DNA of 22,636 bases, taken from the NCBI GenBank assembly GCA_023231475.1, contig JALJEE010000828.1, forward strand, positions 1 to 22,636, read 5' to 3'. Each line of letters starts with the position of its first letter. Position 1 is the stretch's first letter. A program made the position numbers and the translations under genes. The notes below the pieces were generated by a model. It was not told where the DNA came from. It did not search any database and saw only the letters and a list, made by a program, of their open reading frames with translations. This DNA is from Seison nebaliae (lineage: Eukaryota > Rotifera > Pararotatoria > Seisonacea > Seisonidae). This document shows positions 1 through 11,022 of the stretch, piece by piece.

Positions 1-141
1 TATTTATTCTTTCACTTTTGTTTACTTTTTTGAATTTATGTATTTATTGTATTGAATTTCTATCAATATTTTTTTTATAAATAAATAATTTAACCTTTAT
101 TCTTTTTTTCTTTTTATTTACTTTAAAATTTACTCTTATAG

Positions 142-367
142 TAAGTACATTATTTCTAATTCAAGTTTTATTCATCTTTCAAATTCTTATCATTAAAATT
201 ATTAATTAGGCCAGAACTTAATTCGGAAATTGGTAATGAAACAACCAACCATCGATTATAAATTACTTTCTGGATATAACAATTGTTTTAATGATGTACA
301 TTTGAACTTTTCAGAAGGGAATGCAGATTTTATTTTTAAAGATTTTATTCCACAAGATTTCGTCTAA
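142..367 (+). CDS. 3' end of an unidentified protein-coding gene (partial)
   Basis: The best reading is a terminal exon at 210-367 that follows a TAG acceptor at 207-209. It keeps 52 codons open in AT-rich DNA and ends ...IPQDFV-stop at 365-367. A 23-nt microexon at 142-164 may precede it: it follows a pyrimidine-rich tract and a TAG at 139-141, and an intron of 45 nt (165-209) starting GTT joins it in phase to the last exon (...YIISNS|S-QNLIRKL...). The intron before the microexon would start at a GTT at position 20 or beyond the window edge. The GTAAGT at 141-146 looks like a donor, but no open exon with an acceptor lies upstream of it. I recognise no family. A shorter alternative frame (PELNSEIGNE..., ending at a stop near 261) cannot be excluded. 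Confidence 0.3.
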
Positions 368-659
368 TATAAATATAACGAGCAAAATTCATGAATTTTT
401 TCCCTGACAAACTTAGGGTTGAAATATTTTTAATTTTTTTAATTCTTTCATAATTATTCTCATCATTACCCAAATATGTTATTTTACTTTAATCAATCTA
501 TTTAACGACTCTTCTGCTTTATACACACTTTATACGACTATTTTTTCAGTTGATTGAAAACTCGATTGAACAATATCAATTCTGTCAAATGTATTAAATG
601 ACATAATTCATTTCATTTTTTCTAAAAAAACGAAAAGAGAAAAAAATTCTTTTACAAAC
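368..659. other. AT-rich intergenic stretch
   Basis: No open frame, RNA gene or repeat that I can support. It probably contains the 3' flank of the left-edge gene. It is much richer in A and T than the island that begins near 660. Confidence 0.5.
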
Positions 660-1440
660 ATGAGTACACTCGCTGAAACTACATCTCTAATGAACACTCA
701 CTCAAGCCCCCTCAATGATCCTTCCAATCAAGGAACAATCCACCATCCTTCGCCACTTAGCAATGGTCAATCCATCCGCTCCAAACGGGTAAGATCTGGA
801 TCCTCCCAAAAATCCCTCAACAATTCCATCAATCCGTCCAATAAGAAAACGAAGAAATCGAGCAAGACCTCCGCTCCTAAGTGAGTTTCGAACCTGCAAA
901 TCATGTCCCAATTGAAAGAGGTAGTAGCATCGTTCACCAGCTCTCTCGCGGTACCCAATAAGTCACATGTTCTTCTCGAAGAAATCGCGTTGTCTTTAAA
1001 GACCATTATAACGAATCAAGAGAGAATCATCGAGAACTGTGGTAATTGTGGTGGTACGTGAATGATCGACCACGTGACCTGGTGATCGATATGGTATACC
1101 ACGTGAACTGTCTTTCGCCGCTGTGAATATCCTACCACTTCCAATTCTTCTATGTCGTCGTATTTTTTCACTCCGTGATAAATGTAACAATTCCGACTCA
1201 CTCTCTAGTCATCCTTCCGACATCCATCCTTTCCACATCCATTCCGTCTTCACATACACTGTCAGATACTACGGGTTATCTCCAAACATTTCTCTAACCG
1301 ATTTTAAAAATTTCATCTCAACATACGATTCCATCTGAACTCTACCTATTAACCGCGATTCCCTCGATCAATTACGCCTTTTTATTGATACAGAGAATGA
1401 CAGTAATTTTTTTTCTCTTTTTTCAAGTTTATCCCGACGG
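660..1440 (+). mobile_element. LINE ORF1-like remnant (decayed)
   Basis: This stretch is visibly less AT-rich than both flanks and reads as pieces of a retroelement ORF1-type protein in conserved order. First comes a Ser/Asn/Lys-rich basic, disordered N-terminus (660-884, containing SIRSKRVRSGS and NKKTKKSSK). Next is a short amphipathic, coiled-coil-like segment (about 903-1055, starting MSQLKEVV and ending in NCGNCGG). Last is a segment at 1123-1338 that resembles an RRM or PRE_C2HC-type motif (YYGLSPNISLTDFKNFI). Stops interrupt the whole, so it looks broken, and no reverse transcriptase follows. An AATAAATAAATAA stretch near 1452 could be the 3' edge. It could also be a small spliced host gene, because a GTGAGT sequence overlaps the first stop, but no homologue comes to mind. 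The LINE assignment is inference from domain order and composition. Confidence 0.33.
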
Positions 1441-1622
1441 GAATTTAACCAATAAATAAATAATTCTTATTCTTCAAAATTTGAATTCAATTTCAATTTT
1501 TCAAATTATTATCATTTAAAAATCAGTTTCCATTCATTTCGATAATATATAAATTGGACCATTAATAATTTGATTTGTATTTTGATTTGAGAGCTGAAAA
1601 AATATAATTGGAAAAATTTTAG

Positions 1623-4019
1623 ATGAAGAAAACATCGAAATTATTTCGAAATGAAGAATCTAAAAAGACGAAAACGGACGAGGATGATGATGATGGTGAA
1701 TTGAAATTATTAGTTCAAGATGATAGTGATAACGAATTCTTAGTGGATGATGTTGCTAGTACAAGTCAACCAGTTCGAGCGAAGGAGAAGAATCCGACGT
1801 TAGAGAAAGTTGAACGATTACAAGCTCAATTATTATCAGCGAAAAATCGAGATTATCGATTGGCAATGATGATGAAACCGGATTTTCAACAACGTCCAAT
1901 AATGATATCACCGGATGGTCGAATATATCTCGAGAGTTTCTCTCCTCTTTATGATCAGGCTCAGGATTTTTTAGTAGCGATAGCTGAACCGGTTTGTCGT
2001 CCGAAACATCTTCATGAATATAAGTTGACACCTTATTCGTTATATGCGGCCGTTTCTGTGGGAATAGAAACGAATTTCATTATAGAATTTTTAAATCGAT
2101 TATCGAAAACTGAATTGGATAAAGGAATCGTTGAATTCGTTAAACATTGTACATTGAGTTATGGTAAAGTGAAATTAGTGTTGAAGAATAATCGATATTT
2201 TGTGGAAAGTAATTTCTCTGATGTAATTTTCAAATTATTAAAAAATGACGACGTGAGACAATGTATTTATTTAGAAGGGAAAAAAAATGATAAATTGACT
2301 ATGGAAGATGTTCGGAATCAAATGAGTAAACAACGAATGGAAAATGAAAATAATTTTTTGAATATTAATAATGAGAAAGATATTGATATGGAATTAGATA
2401 CAAATAAACCTATGGTTGATGAGAATACGAATGATGATATTTATTCATTACTCGATGAATTAGAGAAACAGAATGATGAGGAGAAGAAAAGTACGACAGT
2501 TGACACAATTTCATTTGAAGTTCATCGAGAAATGATCGAACAATTGCAGAGAAGTTGTTTAGCATTAGATTATCCATTACTCTCCGAATATGATTTCCGT
2601 AATGATAAAACAATTGAAAATATGAAAATTTCGTTAAGACCAAATGCCGTTCTTCGTCCATATCAGGAGAAATGTTTAAGGAAAATGTTCGGAAATAATC
2701 GAGCGCGAAGTGGAGTCATCGTTTTGCCTTGTGGAGCTGGTAAAACATTAGTTGGTTGTACCGCCGCATGTACCGTTAATAAAAGAACAGTTGTACTTTG
2801 CAATTCAGGTGTGAGTGTAGAACAATGGAAAAGTCAATTTAAATTATGGACGACAGCGACAGATAATCATATTTGTCGATTTATTTCTGGTGCGAAAGAT
2901 AATCCACAAGACTCACAAATTTGCATTAGTACTTATTCGATGTTAATCGATCGACAGAAACGATCTCCAGAAGCTGAGAAGATGATGGCGTGGTTAGAAG
3001 GACATGATTGGGGACTCATTGTTCTCGATGAAGTACACACAATACCAGCACAAACTTTTCGAAATGCTGTAGCTAGAGTACGATCTCATTGTAAATTGGG
3101 ATTGACAGCAACTCTCTTACGTGAAGATAGTAAAATTGGCGATTTGAATTTCCTCATCGGTCCCAAATTGTACGAGGCGAATTGGATGGAATTGGAATCG
3201 AAAGGATATATCGCTAAAGTGCAATGTGCGGAAGTGTGGTGTCCGATGACGGCGGAATTCTATCGACAATATCTCAATACCAAACAATCGAAACGACAAA
3301 ATCTTTATGCGATGAATCCTAATAAATTTCGAACATGTCAATATCTTATTCAACAACATGAAAGGAAGAATGATAAAATCATCGTCTTCTCAGACAACGT
3401 TTATGCTCTTAAAGTTTATGCAATTAAATTGGGTAAACCTTTCATTTTTGGTCCAACATCTCAACAAGAGAGATTGAAAATTTTACAAAATTTTCAATTC
3501 AACGACCGAATTCGTACCATTTTCGTATCGAAAGTAGCAGACACATCATTCGATTTACCAGAAGCGAATGTTCTCATTCAAATTTCATCACATGGTGGAT
3601 CGAGAAGACAAGAAGCTCAACGTTTAGGACGTATTCTTCGAGCTAAACGTGGCGCTGTCACTGATGAGTTTAATGCTTATTTCTATACATTAATCTCTAC
3701 TGACACTCAAGAGACTTTATATGCTCAAAAAAGACAAAGTTTCTTAATCGATCAAGGATATTCATATAAAGTTATCACTCATATTCCCGATATGGATCGA
3801 TCGAAATTATTGATTGCTACACATGAGGATGAAATGAAACTATTGAATGATGCAACGATGGCATCGGATTTCGATGCGAAAGAAGAAGAAATTATCATCA
3901 AACGAGATGGAACGACAATTCAGAAGAAAATGGGAAATATGAGTAAGAATGTTGGAGGAAAAGATTCATCTTATGGAACTACTCGTCAACGACATAATCA
4001 TTTTAAGAAATATCGTTAA
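1623..4019 (+). CDS. ERCC3: XPB/ERCC3, TFIIH 3'-to-5' DNA helicase/translocase subunit
   Basis: This is a single-exon, 798-residue protein, near the 782 residues of human XPB. XPB is the ATP-driven DNA translocase of TFIIH that opens promoters and acts in nucleotide excision repair. In order: an acidic, Lys-rich N-terminus (1-60); the XPB N-terminal domain (about 75-220, with [13 protein letters not shown] and [16 protein letters not shown]); a poorly conserved acidic linker (about 220-295, longer in Asn and Glu than usual); then RecA1 with Walker A GAGKT (371-375), DEVH (469-472) and TAT (495-497). The XPB-specific RED motif is at about 500-502. RecA2 carries the motif VI signature QRLGRILR (666-673). 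All catalytic motifs are intact. The acceptor-like ATTTTAG directly abuts the ATG, so the mRNA may have a 5'-UTR intron or a spliced leader. The next gene, RMC1, lies 510 bp downstream on the same strand. Confidence 0.97.
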   Translation: MKKTSKLFRNEESKKTKTDEDDDDGELKLLVQDDSDNEFLVDDVASTSQPVRAKEKNPTLEKVERLQAQLLSAKNRDYRLAMMMKPDFQQRPIMISPDGRIYLESFSPLYDQAQDFLVAIAEPVCRPKHLHEYKLTPYSLYAAVSVGIETNFIIEFLNRLSKTELDKGIVEFVKHCTLSYGKVKLVLKNNRYFVESNFSDVIFKLLKNDDVRQCIYLEGKKNDKLTMEDVRNQMSKQRMENENNFLNINNEKDIDMELDTNKPMVDENTNDDIYSLLDELEKQNDEEKKSTTVDTISFEVHREMIEQLQRSCLALDYPLLSEYDFRNDKTIENMKISLRPNAVLRPYQEKCLRKMFGNNRARSGVIVLPCGAGKTLVGCTAACTVNKRTVVLCNSGVSVEQWKSQFKLWTTATDNHICRFISGAKDNPQDSQICISTYSMLIDRQKRSPEAEKMMAWLEGHDWGLIVLDEVHTIPAQTFRNAVARVRSHCKLGLTATLLREDSKIGDLNFLIGPKLYEANWMELESKGYIAKVQCAEVWCPMTAEFYRQYLNTKQSKRQNLYAMNPNKFRTCQYLIQQHERKNDKIIVFSDNVYALKVYAIKLGKPFIFGPTSQQERLKILQNFQFNDRIRTIFVSKVADTSFDLPEANVLIQISSHGGSRRQEAQRLGRILRAKRGAVTDEFNAYFYTLISTDTQETLYAQKRQSFLIDQGYSYKVITHIPDMDRSKLLIATHEDEMKLLNDATMASDFDAKEEEIIIKRDGTTIQKKMGNMSKNVGGKDSSYGTTRQRHNHFKKYR

Positions 4020-4529
4020 ATTATAAAAAATATTTTTTCTCTAAAAATCATTTATCAGAATTTGTTTATCATAATAGAAAAACATTTTAAAATTTCAAAA
4101 CATTATTTATATTTATGAATTATTTTCAAACTCTCCAATAAATAAGGAAGAATCATATAGATCAGGGGTCTATAAAAGAATAGATATGATAATGATAGTC
4201 TATATTACGATTATGTATATAGTAATCTAAGTGTTATATAGATTCTATAATATAGAATCTATATTATAGAAAGTTAGAAAGGAATTTAAAGTAATTTATT
4301 TAAAATTTAACAAATGGATTTCTAAAGGGGAGAATGTTATGTTTGTTAAATATAAAATTTTCGGCTTATTTTCATATTTCCGTATAAAATTATGTTAAAT
4401 TATTAGGTGATTTAGATGATTATTTGAATTCATTAGCCACATCGTGATTATTATCCAACTTTTATTTACTTTGTTGGTGTTTGGAAAGTTTTTTTCTGTC
4501 CTTCTCATTTAATCGATTAGTGAATTGGA
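4020..4529. other. Intergenic region between XPB and RMC1
   Basis: No gene found. AT-rich, with several AATAAA-like signals just after the XPB stop and one striking perfect inverted repeat at 4236-4264, listed separately. An AG acceptor-like site (AATCGATTAG, ending 4520) lies 9 nt before the RMC1 start codon. Confidence 0.5.
4236..4264. repeat. Perfect 13-bp inverted repeat with 3-nt loop
   Basis: The arms ATATAGATTCTAT (4236-4248) and ATAGAATCTATAT (4252-4264) are exactly complementary around AAT. It sits about 220 bp downstream of the XPB stop, in a TATA-rich patch of related short repeats (4150-4270). It could be a 3'-end hairpin or a remnant of a small palindromic repeat. Its function is unknown. 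Confidence 0.75.
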
Positions 4530-7500
4530 ATGGAATTGTCAAAAGAAAATATTTGTGAGAATCATTTATTGAAATTATGTGATGAACCGTTATTATGTTT
4601 CGATTCGTTGTTGACGTCATATTCGAAGAACAACGTCTTTTACGATGAACAAAATAAACAATTCTTCTCCATTCGAAGTGGAGGAATTATCGGTTGGAAA
4701 TTTCATTTTTATGATTTTAAATAATAATAATAATAATAATTATTATTATTATTTAAATAATTTGTAGATATCACAGTTCGAACATTGACATCACTCGCTT
4801 TACGTGAATCGGAGAAATGGGAAAAATCAAATTATCCTCGACCATATTCCGATGATGAGTTCCTATACAATTTTTTTCATTTTAAATTTCCATTTCTTTT
4901 TTAGGACAATTCCATCATTGAAAATTCGGTTACCAGATGGAGTGGCGATTTCTTCCATCAAATTTTCTCCTGCTAATCGAGTATTAGCAATTCAACGAAT
5001 CAGTCTCGATTCGTCAATTCAAATTATTAATATTGATGGACAGATCAATGAATTTGGAGAAGTGGAATCGGGAGAGATTCTCCAATTTCAGTCCTCCCAA
5101 ATTATCAATTTGTATTCAACTCAATCGTTGCCGATGTCATCGAGTTCCAATCAAATCTATCGATTATCCAAACAACAATTAAATAATTTATCGATAGGAA
5201 AAGAATCGAAAAAGAAAAGAGTGACAGGAAAAATTGAAGAATTCTTTTGGTTATCTGATCGAGATATCGTTCTCATTATGAATGATCGATTAGAACATTT
5301 CGTTTTATTATTTGATCGATCTACCACAATTAATCAACCAACTACACAGAATAATATTCAAAATAAGAAATATTTCCGATTGATAACATCTTGGACATTC
5401 CATTCGATTCGATGGGTTAAATGGTCATTGAAACATTCTATGTTATTATTGTGTTTATCGAATGATAAGAGATCAGTGAACGATCAAATTCATTCAGCTG
5501 GTGATATGTTCGTTCCTGATTATTCAACTCAATCAAATTCAAAATTGATTTATCCAGAGAATATTTCGATAATTAATGGAAATTCATCTAATCGAAGTTA
5601 TTCCACTACAATTCATTGTCCAGAGAATGCTGATGAACTTACACAATTGTTATATTCGAAAGAAAATCTTCTTTCATCTGATATTTATCTTCAGCCCATT
5701 CTCTTCCTCAACGGACTCCTTCAACGATTACCAATGATTCCAATGAGTAGACGATTATTACGTGACATGTCACTTCATCTTTCCAATCATGAAGAAGTGA
5801 AATATCCGAGAAAGATGGAAAGTGGAAAAAGTGAAAAGAAGTTTTTAAATGAACCAATAAATGATGAATTGAATAGAATGAATCATCATGAAAGTTTAAA
5901 TATTTTATTTTCAACTTCAAATCTTCGAATTGATGACACTGATATTTCCATTCTTACTTTATACGATCGAGTTTATATTTCTTTATTATGTCGTTATGAG
6001 AAGAAAGAAGAGAGAGAATTTCCTTTCATCATTTCTGATATTTTCTTATTCGAATTCACTTCTTTATATCAACCAGCAACTGTCAAATATATTTGTCGTC
6101 TTCCTTCTTCTGCTCTTCATCCTCCATCGATAATTAATAAAGATTTTTCATTAACAATTCATTCGATCGATAATTTATTAATTCTTCATCATTATTCTAC
6201 CAATACGTCTCATTTATTCGATATCGCCCAACAACCAACGAATAGTAAACGATCTCCAAATTATCTTAATGAAATAATCGAAAGAAGAAAATTATTGAAA
6301 AAATCAAAAAATAAAATTGGAAATAATTCGTTAACAATTTCATCATCTTTATCATCTTCATCAACATCTTCTCAAACGATCAATCCAATTTCATCTGATA
6401 AATTGAATTCATCTTTAAATATTCATGACATTTCGAAATTGACGGAAACTGAACAACTTTCATGTTCGGGTAGATTATTTGACGATGATACAAATAAAAA
6501 TCTTTTTCTCAAATTGACTAACGAATCGTTGAAATTAATCGATTTATGTTATCCAATATTCTCTCCCGCCACCATCCGTCCAACATCATCTGTCAATTCT
6601 ACTTCCAATGTCAATTCGAATGAAATCATTCTCTATTCGAAAGGATGGCGATCTTTCTCTCCCAATATTATTATCGATGTAGCTGTCGGTGCTATTTGGA
6701 CACTCCAATTGAATTTCGATCAATTTATTTCACTTTTCAATTCGATCGATCTCCAAAAACAGATAGTCATTTTTCAAAATTCTGTCAATGATCAACGATC
6801 ATTAAATAAACAACGTCTCAATCGAAGGAAACGAATTAAACAATTAAGACATTTAGAAAATGAAGAAAATGGAAAATTAAAAAATCATGATTTCTTAAAA
6901 GAATCATTGGAGAAAAATCGACGAAAAGATTGTGAAATCGAACAATTAAATTTCAATTATCTTCTTTTATTTCATTTAATCGATTTCTTTACGCGACGAC
7001 CAAATAAATCAAAATGTCTCGAAATTCTCGTCAGGAAATTTTTTGAAAAAAATTCCCTCAATCATTTACCGTCACTCAAATATTTTGCGGATATTTTCGA
7101 TATTCAATCGAAAGCATTACGTGCCAAAAAGAAATTTGAGGAAAAATATCGAACATTTCGTGAATCTTTTCCAGATCAAGACGATTTATCTATCACTGCT
7201 GGCAGAGAATTGTTAATTTATCGATTAAATCGTGAAAGGAATATCGATTGTTTACCATCCAGTATTGAACGATTAGGACTATATAACAATTTCAATTATT
7301 TCTCATTCCGTTCGTCATCATCTGCATCGAATAAACAAACAAATCCATCTAGAATAAATCGACCAATTAAACGACAAAATGGAAGAGAGAAACAATTTGA
7401 TCGAAAAATTGATTCTTTAACGAAAGACGTCGATCGATATGTTTCATATTCTTGCATAGAGCAAACCGTTTTATTTAACATATTCAATGAGAAATTCGAA

Positions 7501-8196
7501 GATTGGATTATTGATGAAATTCGTTCGAATTATTTTTATTCAATTTTAATCGAATATATTCGATCATTCTCCGAACAGAATATCAACATTTCATATTTCA
7601 TTTTCGAAATTTTAATTCAACATCTTGTCCGCACTTCATCTTTTTATCAATTCCATCAAAATTTACAATATCAAATATTCACCGACTCCAAACCGTTGGC
7701 ATGTATTTTGTTATCGTTAGAAAAAATTTATTCTCCGGCACCTTATCTCTCATTGGATATGTTTAAACGATTAAATTATGCTTGTTCGAGAAGTCATGTT
7801 CGAAACGAAGAATTTCATGACATGATTGAGATTCTGTTGAATAAATGTCAAGTACAAGATGCACTTCAGATATCACGTCCATTATTTACAATGAAATATC
7901 TTTCCCAAAGAATCGATGGAAGGAAATTCATTCAAACAATTATCGATCAATCTGAATTCGATTCACATTTATTCCTCAACACTTTCCTTTTCATTTTCTA
8001 TCGATTGGATAATGTGAAAAATATTATTGAACGAGGAACACGATTGAAAGAAGATCATAATTTTTCAGATGATCTTCAAGAAAATTTTAACAATTCGAAC
8101 GAACTTATTTATCGATATATCGATTATGCAAATTATTTCCAGAAATTTACTCAGCATTTCCCATCTTTCAATATCAGTAAAATTTTGGATCGATAA
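4530..8196 (+). CDS. RMC1: RMC1 (C18orf8/Mic1), Mon1-Ccz1 complex regulator, extended form
   Basis: The model has three exons: 4530-4692, 4768-4858 and 4905-8196. Phases match and give 1181 residues. The N-terminus matches RMC1 (NNVFYDEQNKQFFSIRSGG, human NCVFFDEANKQVFAVRSGG). It is followed by a propeller-like region with ISSIKFSPANRVLAIQR. The C-terminal Mic1 domain contains DSKPLACILLSLEKIYSPA near residue 1013. RMC1 works with Mon1-Ccz1, the Rab7 exchange factor, in late endosome and autophagosome maturation. At 1181 residues this protein is nearly twice the roughly 657 of human RMC1. The extra length is Ser/Asn-rich and charged low-complexity sequence, for example a poly-Ser run near residue 568 and a basic Lys/Arg/Glu tract near residues 720-750. 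Both introns (75 and 46 nt) begin GTT and end TAG. No other GT is available at either donor. Confidence 0.9.
4693..4767 (+). other. RMC1 intron 1 with a triplet palindrome
   Basis: A 75-nt intron from GTTGGA to TTTGTAG. Its middle (about 4720-4756) is an AAT repeat followed by its complement ATT repeat, which can fold into one long hairpin that would bring the splice sites together. The donor is fixed by homology upstream (RSGG) and by stop codons just downstream. Confidence 0.8.
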
Positions 8197-9568
8197 TTCT
8201 ATTTACTATTTTCTATTCAATTATTATTTGTCTAATTAAAAGTTTTTTCTAATTATAATTAAGTTTTATTCATATACGAAACGTAAATGACAAAAAAACG
8301 TAAAAAAATTAAAAGTCCGGAAACAATTCAACAACCAAAAAAATCAATATCAATCAACGATATGTATCTTATATGTATCAAATGAAAGATAAAAATATTG
8401 AAAGTCCGAAATAAAATTATTGGTTATATCATATAACCAATATAGTATTAATCTATTTTCCATGAGAACATTATTTATAAAGAATTTTTCGACAAAAAAA
8501 TTCAAATGTCAATGACAGCGCAATGGCATTAGGAGAAGATCTGATCTGGACAAACGTTTTTTTTTGAAATAGGAAATCACCAACAAATGAAATAATGACA
8601 AATAGTTCTGAAAATCAGTCGACAGTTTTGTGCTGCAGACTTGATCGTTATGTTAGTCTTTGGTGAATCAAGAACAAATATTTATTGAATAATTAATAAT
8701 ATTATTGAATCAAATTGATCTCATATATGAGATTTGAACATTTGAAATTAAAATCAGTTTTTGGAAAATTTAATCTGCAATTATCGAACATTCCATAAAT
8801 ACAGCATGACTGAAATAATAACTCCGTGCTAACATGAAAATAGGATTTTATAATTTTTCATACATATTCTCTCTTATTAAATAGAATATTTTTTTCAGAT
8901 TAGTTAACTAAATAGAAAAATGTATAAAATACTAAATGATTCAATAAATTTGAATAAGACAGAATAAAATAATGTTTACTCATCACTTAACTAAATAACA
9001 CTAACATTATAGATCTGTTCCTTATTTAAATGTTGGCTAGTTTAGATGGACGCGAAAAGGACAACAGCTCAATCAGACAAAATTTTCTAATAAATTACCT
9101 GAGTTTACCTACTCAATTACGACACTAGATTAATAACCTACTCCAAATAGATAGCAAACGGAAACAAAAATGTCTTGAATCCGACTATTCTTCTCGTTAA
9201 ATATATATTTTTGCATATTGTCATATTCTTTTGTTATAAAACCTTTAGGTAAATTAACCCTGATTAACAATATATGTCTATTCAAAAAAAATTATTAACG
9301 ATGCAAAGAAATGTACCTTTATAGATTTGTTGAAATTAATTGGTAATATTTCAAGTCCACTAACATTTTGTGCATCGCCATACTTTAGTCAAACAGTTTT
9401 TTTGTCTGAAAACATGAGAAAAACAGACAAAAATCTGGGGAGACTTGCTGCATCTTAATTGGAGGCTAAGAAATATATTCTATATATTAAAACGTGTCCA
9501 ATATTCAAATATTCGTGATAAGATTCATCTTAAGTCATACATATCATATGTATTAAAAAAATACTACA
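8197..9568. other. 1.4-kb intergenic region between RMC1 and the receptor gene
   Basis: I see no convincing gene. It holds a perfect 12-bp inverted repeat (8418-8442) and two short Lys-rich or Asn-rich frames: 8287-8385, starting MTKKRKKIKSPE, 32 codons; and 8595-8666, starting MTNSSENQST, 23 codons. Neither has support beyond being open. The motif AAAGTCCGGAAA near 8311 is repeated imperfectly as GAAAGTCCGAAA near 8400. Part of this stretch probably carries the RMC1 3' UTR and the receptor promoter. Confidence 0.4.
8418..8442. repeat. Perfect 12-bp inverted repeat
   Basis: TATTGGTTATAT (8418-8429), one central C, then the exact complement ATATAACCAATA (8431-8442). It lies about 220 bp after the RMC1 stop. 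The position and spacing resemble the XPB 3' palindrome at 4236-4264, but the sequence is different. Confidence 0.75.
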
Positions 9569-10474
9569 ATGGAAAACTTAAAAGAAATGTTGTTAAGCAT
9601 TCAAAAATTTATGGACATATATTTCTATGCAGGTTATGTGCTACTTCTGATGTTATTCAACATTTTAACAATTATCATAATTCAAAAAGGTAAATTAAAC
9701 GATAAAGTGTTCTATCGTTACGTTACCGCAATTTGTATTATTGATTGTCCATTACTCTTATCTTATTATTCTGTATTAATCATTAATCAAATTCCTGAAT
9801 CAGTATCTCAATACAAAAGAACTGTTTGTTATGTTCTAATTAGTGTTCGATTGAGTACATTGACCATTCACTACCTAATCGGTTGCGCAATATGTCTTTA
9901 TCGTTTCTTCATAATTCTTCATCAATTAAAAAGAATTCGTTTATTAAAACCAATCATCAAATGTGATTTCAAAATTCAAATATTCATCATCTTCATCGTT
10001 GGAATTATTACCACGATACCATTAATATGGAAACTTAAATCTACAAGAGTACCAGCCGCATATTATTACGTTTGTAGTTTAACAGTAATTCATATGAAAT
10101 TATTTTGGGTCGTTCGAATATCTCCAATTGTTCTAATAAGTATCAGTGGCATGTTAGTAATGATATATATGAACAAAATGGAACAAATGGTAAATCCTTT
10201 GTCAAATACAACTAGATACAATTTCCATTTAATGATTTACCAAGGGAAGCGAGTGATCACAATATTCACAATAACACAGTTTTTATTTCCTCTCATGTTT
10301 CTCATTTCTATGAGATTGACTATAGCATTTCCAAGTCAAACTTGGTTAACAATTGCAGTGATTATTTCAAAGATTTTTTATATTTCCAATTTTGGAATTT
10401 TCTTCTTTTTAATGTTGAGCATTAAAAAATTCCGCTCATTGTCAATCAATTGCTACAAACAACTCTTTTCATAA
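9569..10474 (+). CDS. Divergent rhodopsin-like seven-transmembrane receptor (GPCR)
   Basis: A single-exon 301-residue protein with seven hydrophobic segments, at about residues 17-38, 46-70, 82-112, 132-152, 168-195, 226-250 and 257-284. The extracellular N-terminus is short (about 15 residues) and so is the cytoplasmic tail. TM3 begins just after a Cys (RTVCYV) and ends LYRFF at the position of the DRY motif. A second Cys before TM5 (YVCSL) could form the usual ECL1-ECL2 disulfide. TM7 carries NFGIFFFLML near where NPxxY normally sits. The key motifs are therefore degenerate, as in lineage-specific chemoreceptors or orphan peptide receptors. I cannot name a ligand or subfamily. The ATG at 9569 gives the shortest sensible N-terminus before TM1. 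It is isolated: RMC1 lies 1.4 kb upstream and tRNA-Lys 250 bp downstream. Confidence 0.75.
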   Translation: MENLKEMLLSIQKFMDIYFYAGYVLLLMLFNILTIIIIQKGKLNDKVFYRYVTAICIIDCPLLLSYYSVLIINQIPESVSQYKRTVCYVLISVRLSTLTIHYLIGCAICLYRFFIILHQLKRIRLLKPIIKCDFKIQIFIIFIVGIITTIPLIWKLKSTRVPAAYYYVCSLTVIHMKLFWVVRISPIVLISISGMLVMIYMNKMEQMVNPLSNTTRYNFHLMIYQGKRVITIFTITQFLFPLMFLISMRLTIAFPSQTWLTIAVIISKIFYISNFGIFFFLMLSIKKFRSLSINCYKQLFS

Positions 10475-10727
10475 TGTAACAATATCATAAAATAAAATAT
10501 TTTCAATAATAAAATTTCATTCAAATTTATTTCTTCAACTTTACTCCAAATTAATTCAATTTTTCATCAATTTTTGGAAGAACTTCAACAACTTCACACT
10601 TCAACAGCTTATAATCGAAATAAAAGAAAGACATTCATCGAAGCACAGTATGTTATTATTGAATAAAAACAATAGAATAATTGGTATGAATGGAATTGTA
10701 AAAGTAAATATAATATAATTCTTATAT

Positions 10728-10800
10728 GCCCGCTTAGCTCAGTCGGTAGAGCGTGGGACTTTTAATCCTAAGGTCCAGGGTTCGAGCCCCTGGGTGGGCG
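10728..10800 (+). tRNA. tRNA-Lys (anticodon UUU)
   Basis: A full 73-nt cloverleaf. The acceptor stem GCCCGCT pairs with GGTGGGC (two G-U pairs) and the discriminator is G. The D arm is GCTC...GAGC. The anticodon arm is TGGGA-CTTTTAA-TCCTA with UUU at positions 34-36 and U33 present. The T arm is CAGGG-TTCGAGC-CCCTG. A and B boxes are intact and there is no intron. CCA is not encoded, as expected for a nuclear gene. A run of seven T residues at about 10808-10814 provides the Pol III terminator. Confidence 0.97.
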
Positions 10801-10807
10801 GTATAAA

Positions 10808-10814
10808 TTTTTTT
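10808..10814 (+). terminator. Pol III T-run terminator of tRNA-Lys
   Basis: Seven consecutive T residues 8 nt after the mature 3' end of tRNA-Lys, with a second T run near 10820-10825 as back-up. Confidence 0.85.
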
Positions 10815-11022
10815 CTAAATTTTTTCCCAATTGTTTCAGATTTATCGCAAACATAATATGTACATTCAGATATACAATAATAAAAGAACTTTATAAATAT
10901 AATGGTTTTGTATATTATAACGAATATGGTTTTGTGACTTTCAGTTTCATTTTAATTCAGTTTGAACAAAATTTTCCCTAAATAATTCCAACATTTTACT
11001 GCCACTATTTTTCAGTACTATA

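Noticed and set aside
141-146. GTAAGT, a textbook donor
   Set aside because: The sequence before it has an in-frame stop and no acceptor, so no exon can end there. Reading it as the start of a microexon after a TAG acceptor fits better.
8595-8666. Short frame starting MTNSSENQST and ending with DRYVSLW, like pieces of a GPCR
   Set aside because: Only 23 codons, with no hydrophobic helix before the DRY-like residues and no continuation; probably coincidence.
10495-10665. Coding-like plus frame ending FLEELQQLHTSTAYNRNKRK... after the receptor gene
   Set aside because: It has neither a start codon nor an acceptor AG in its open part. It could be an exon remnant, but nothing supports expression.
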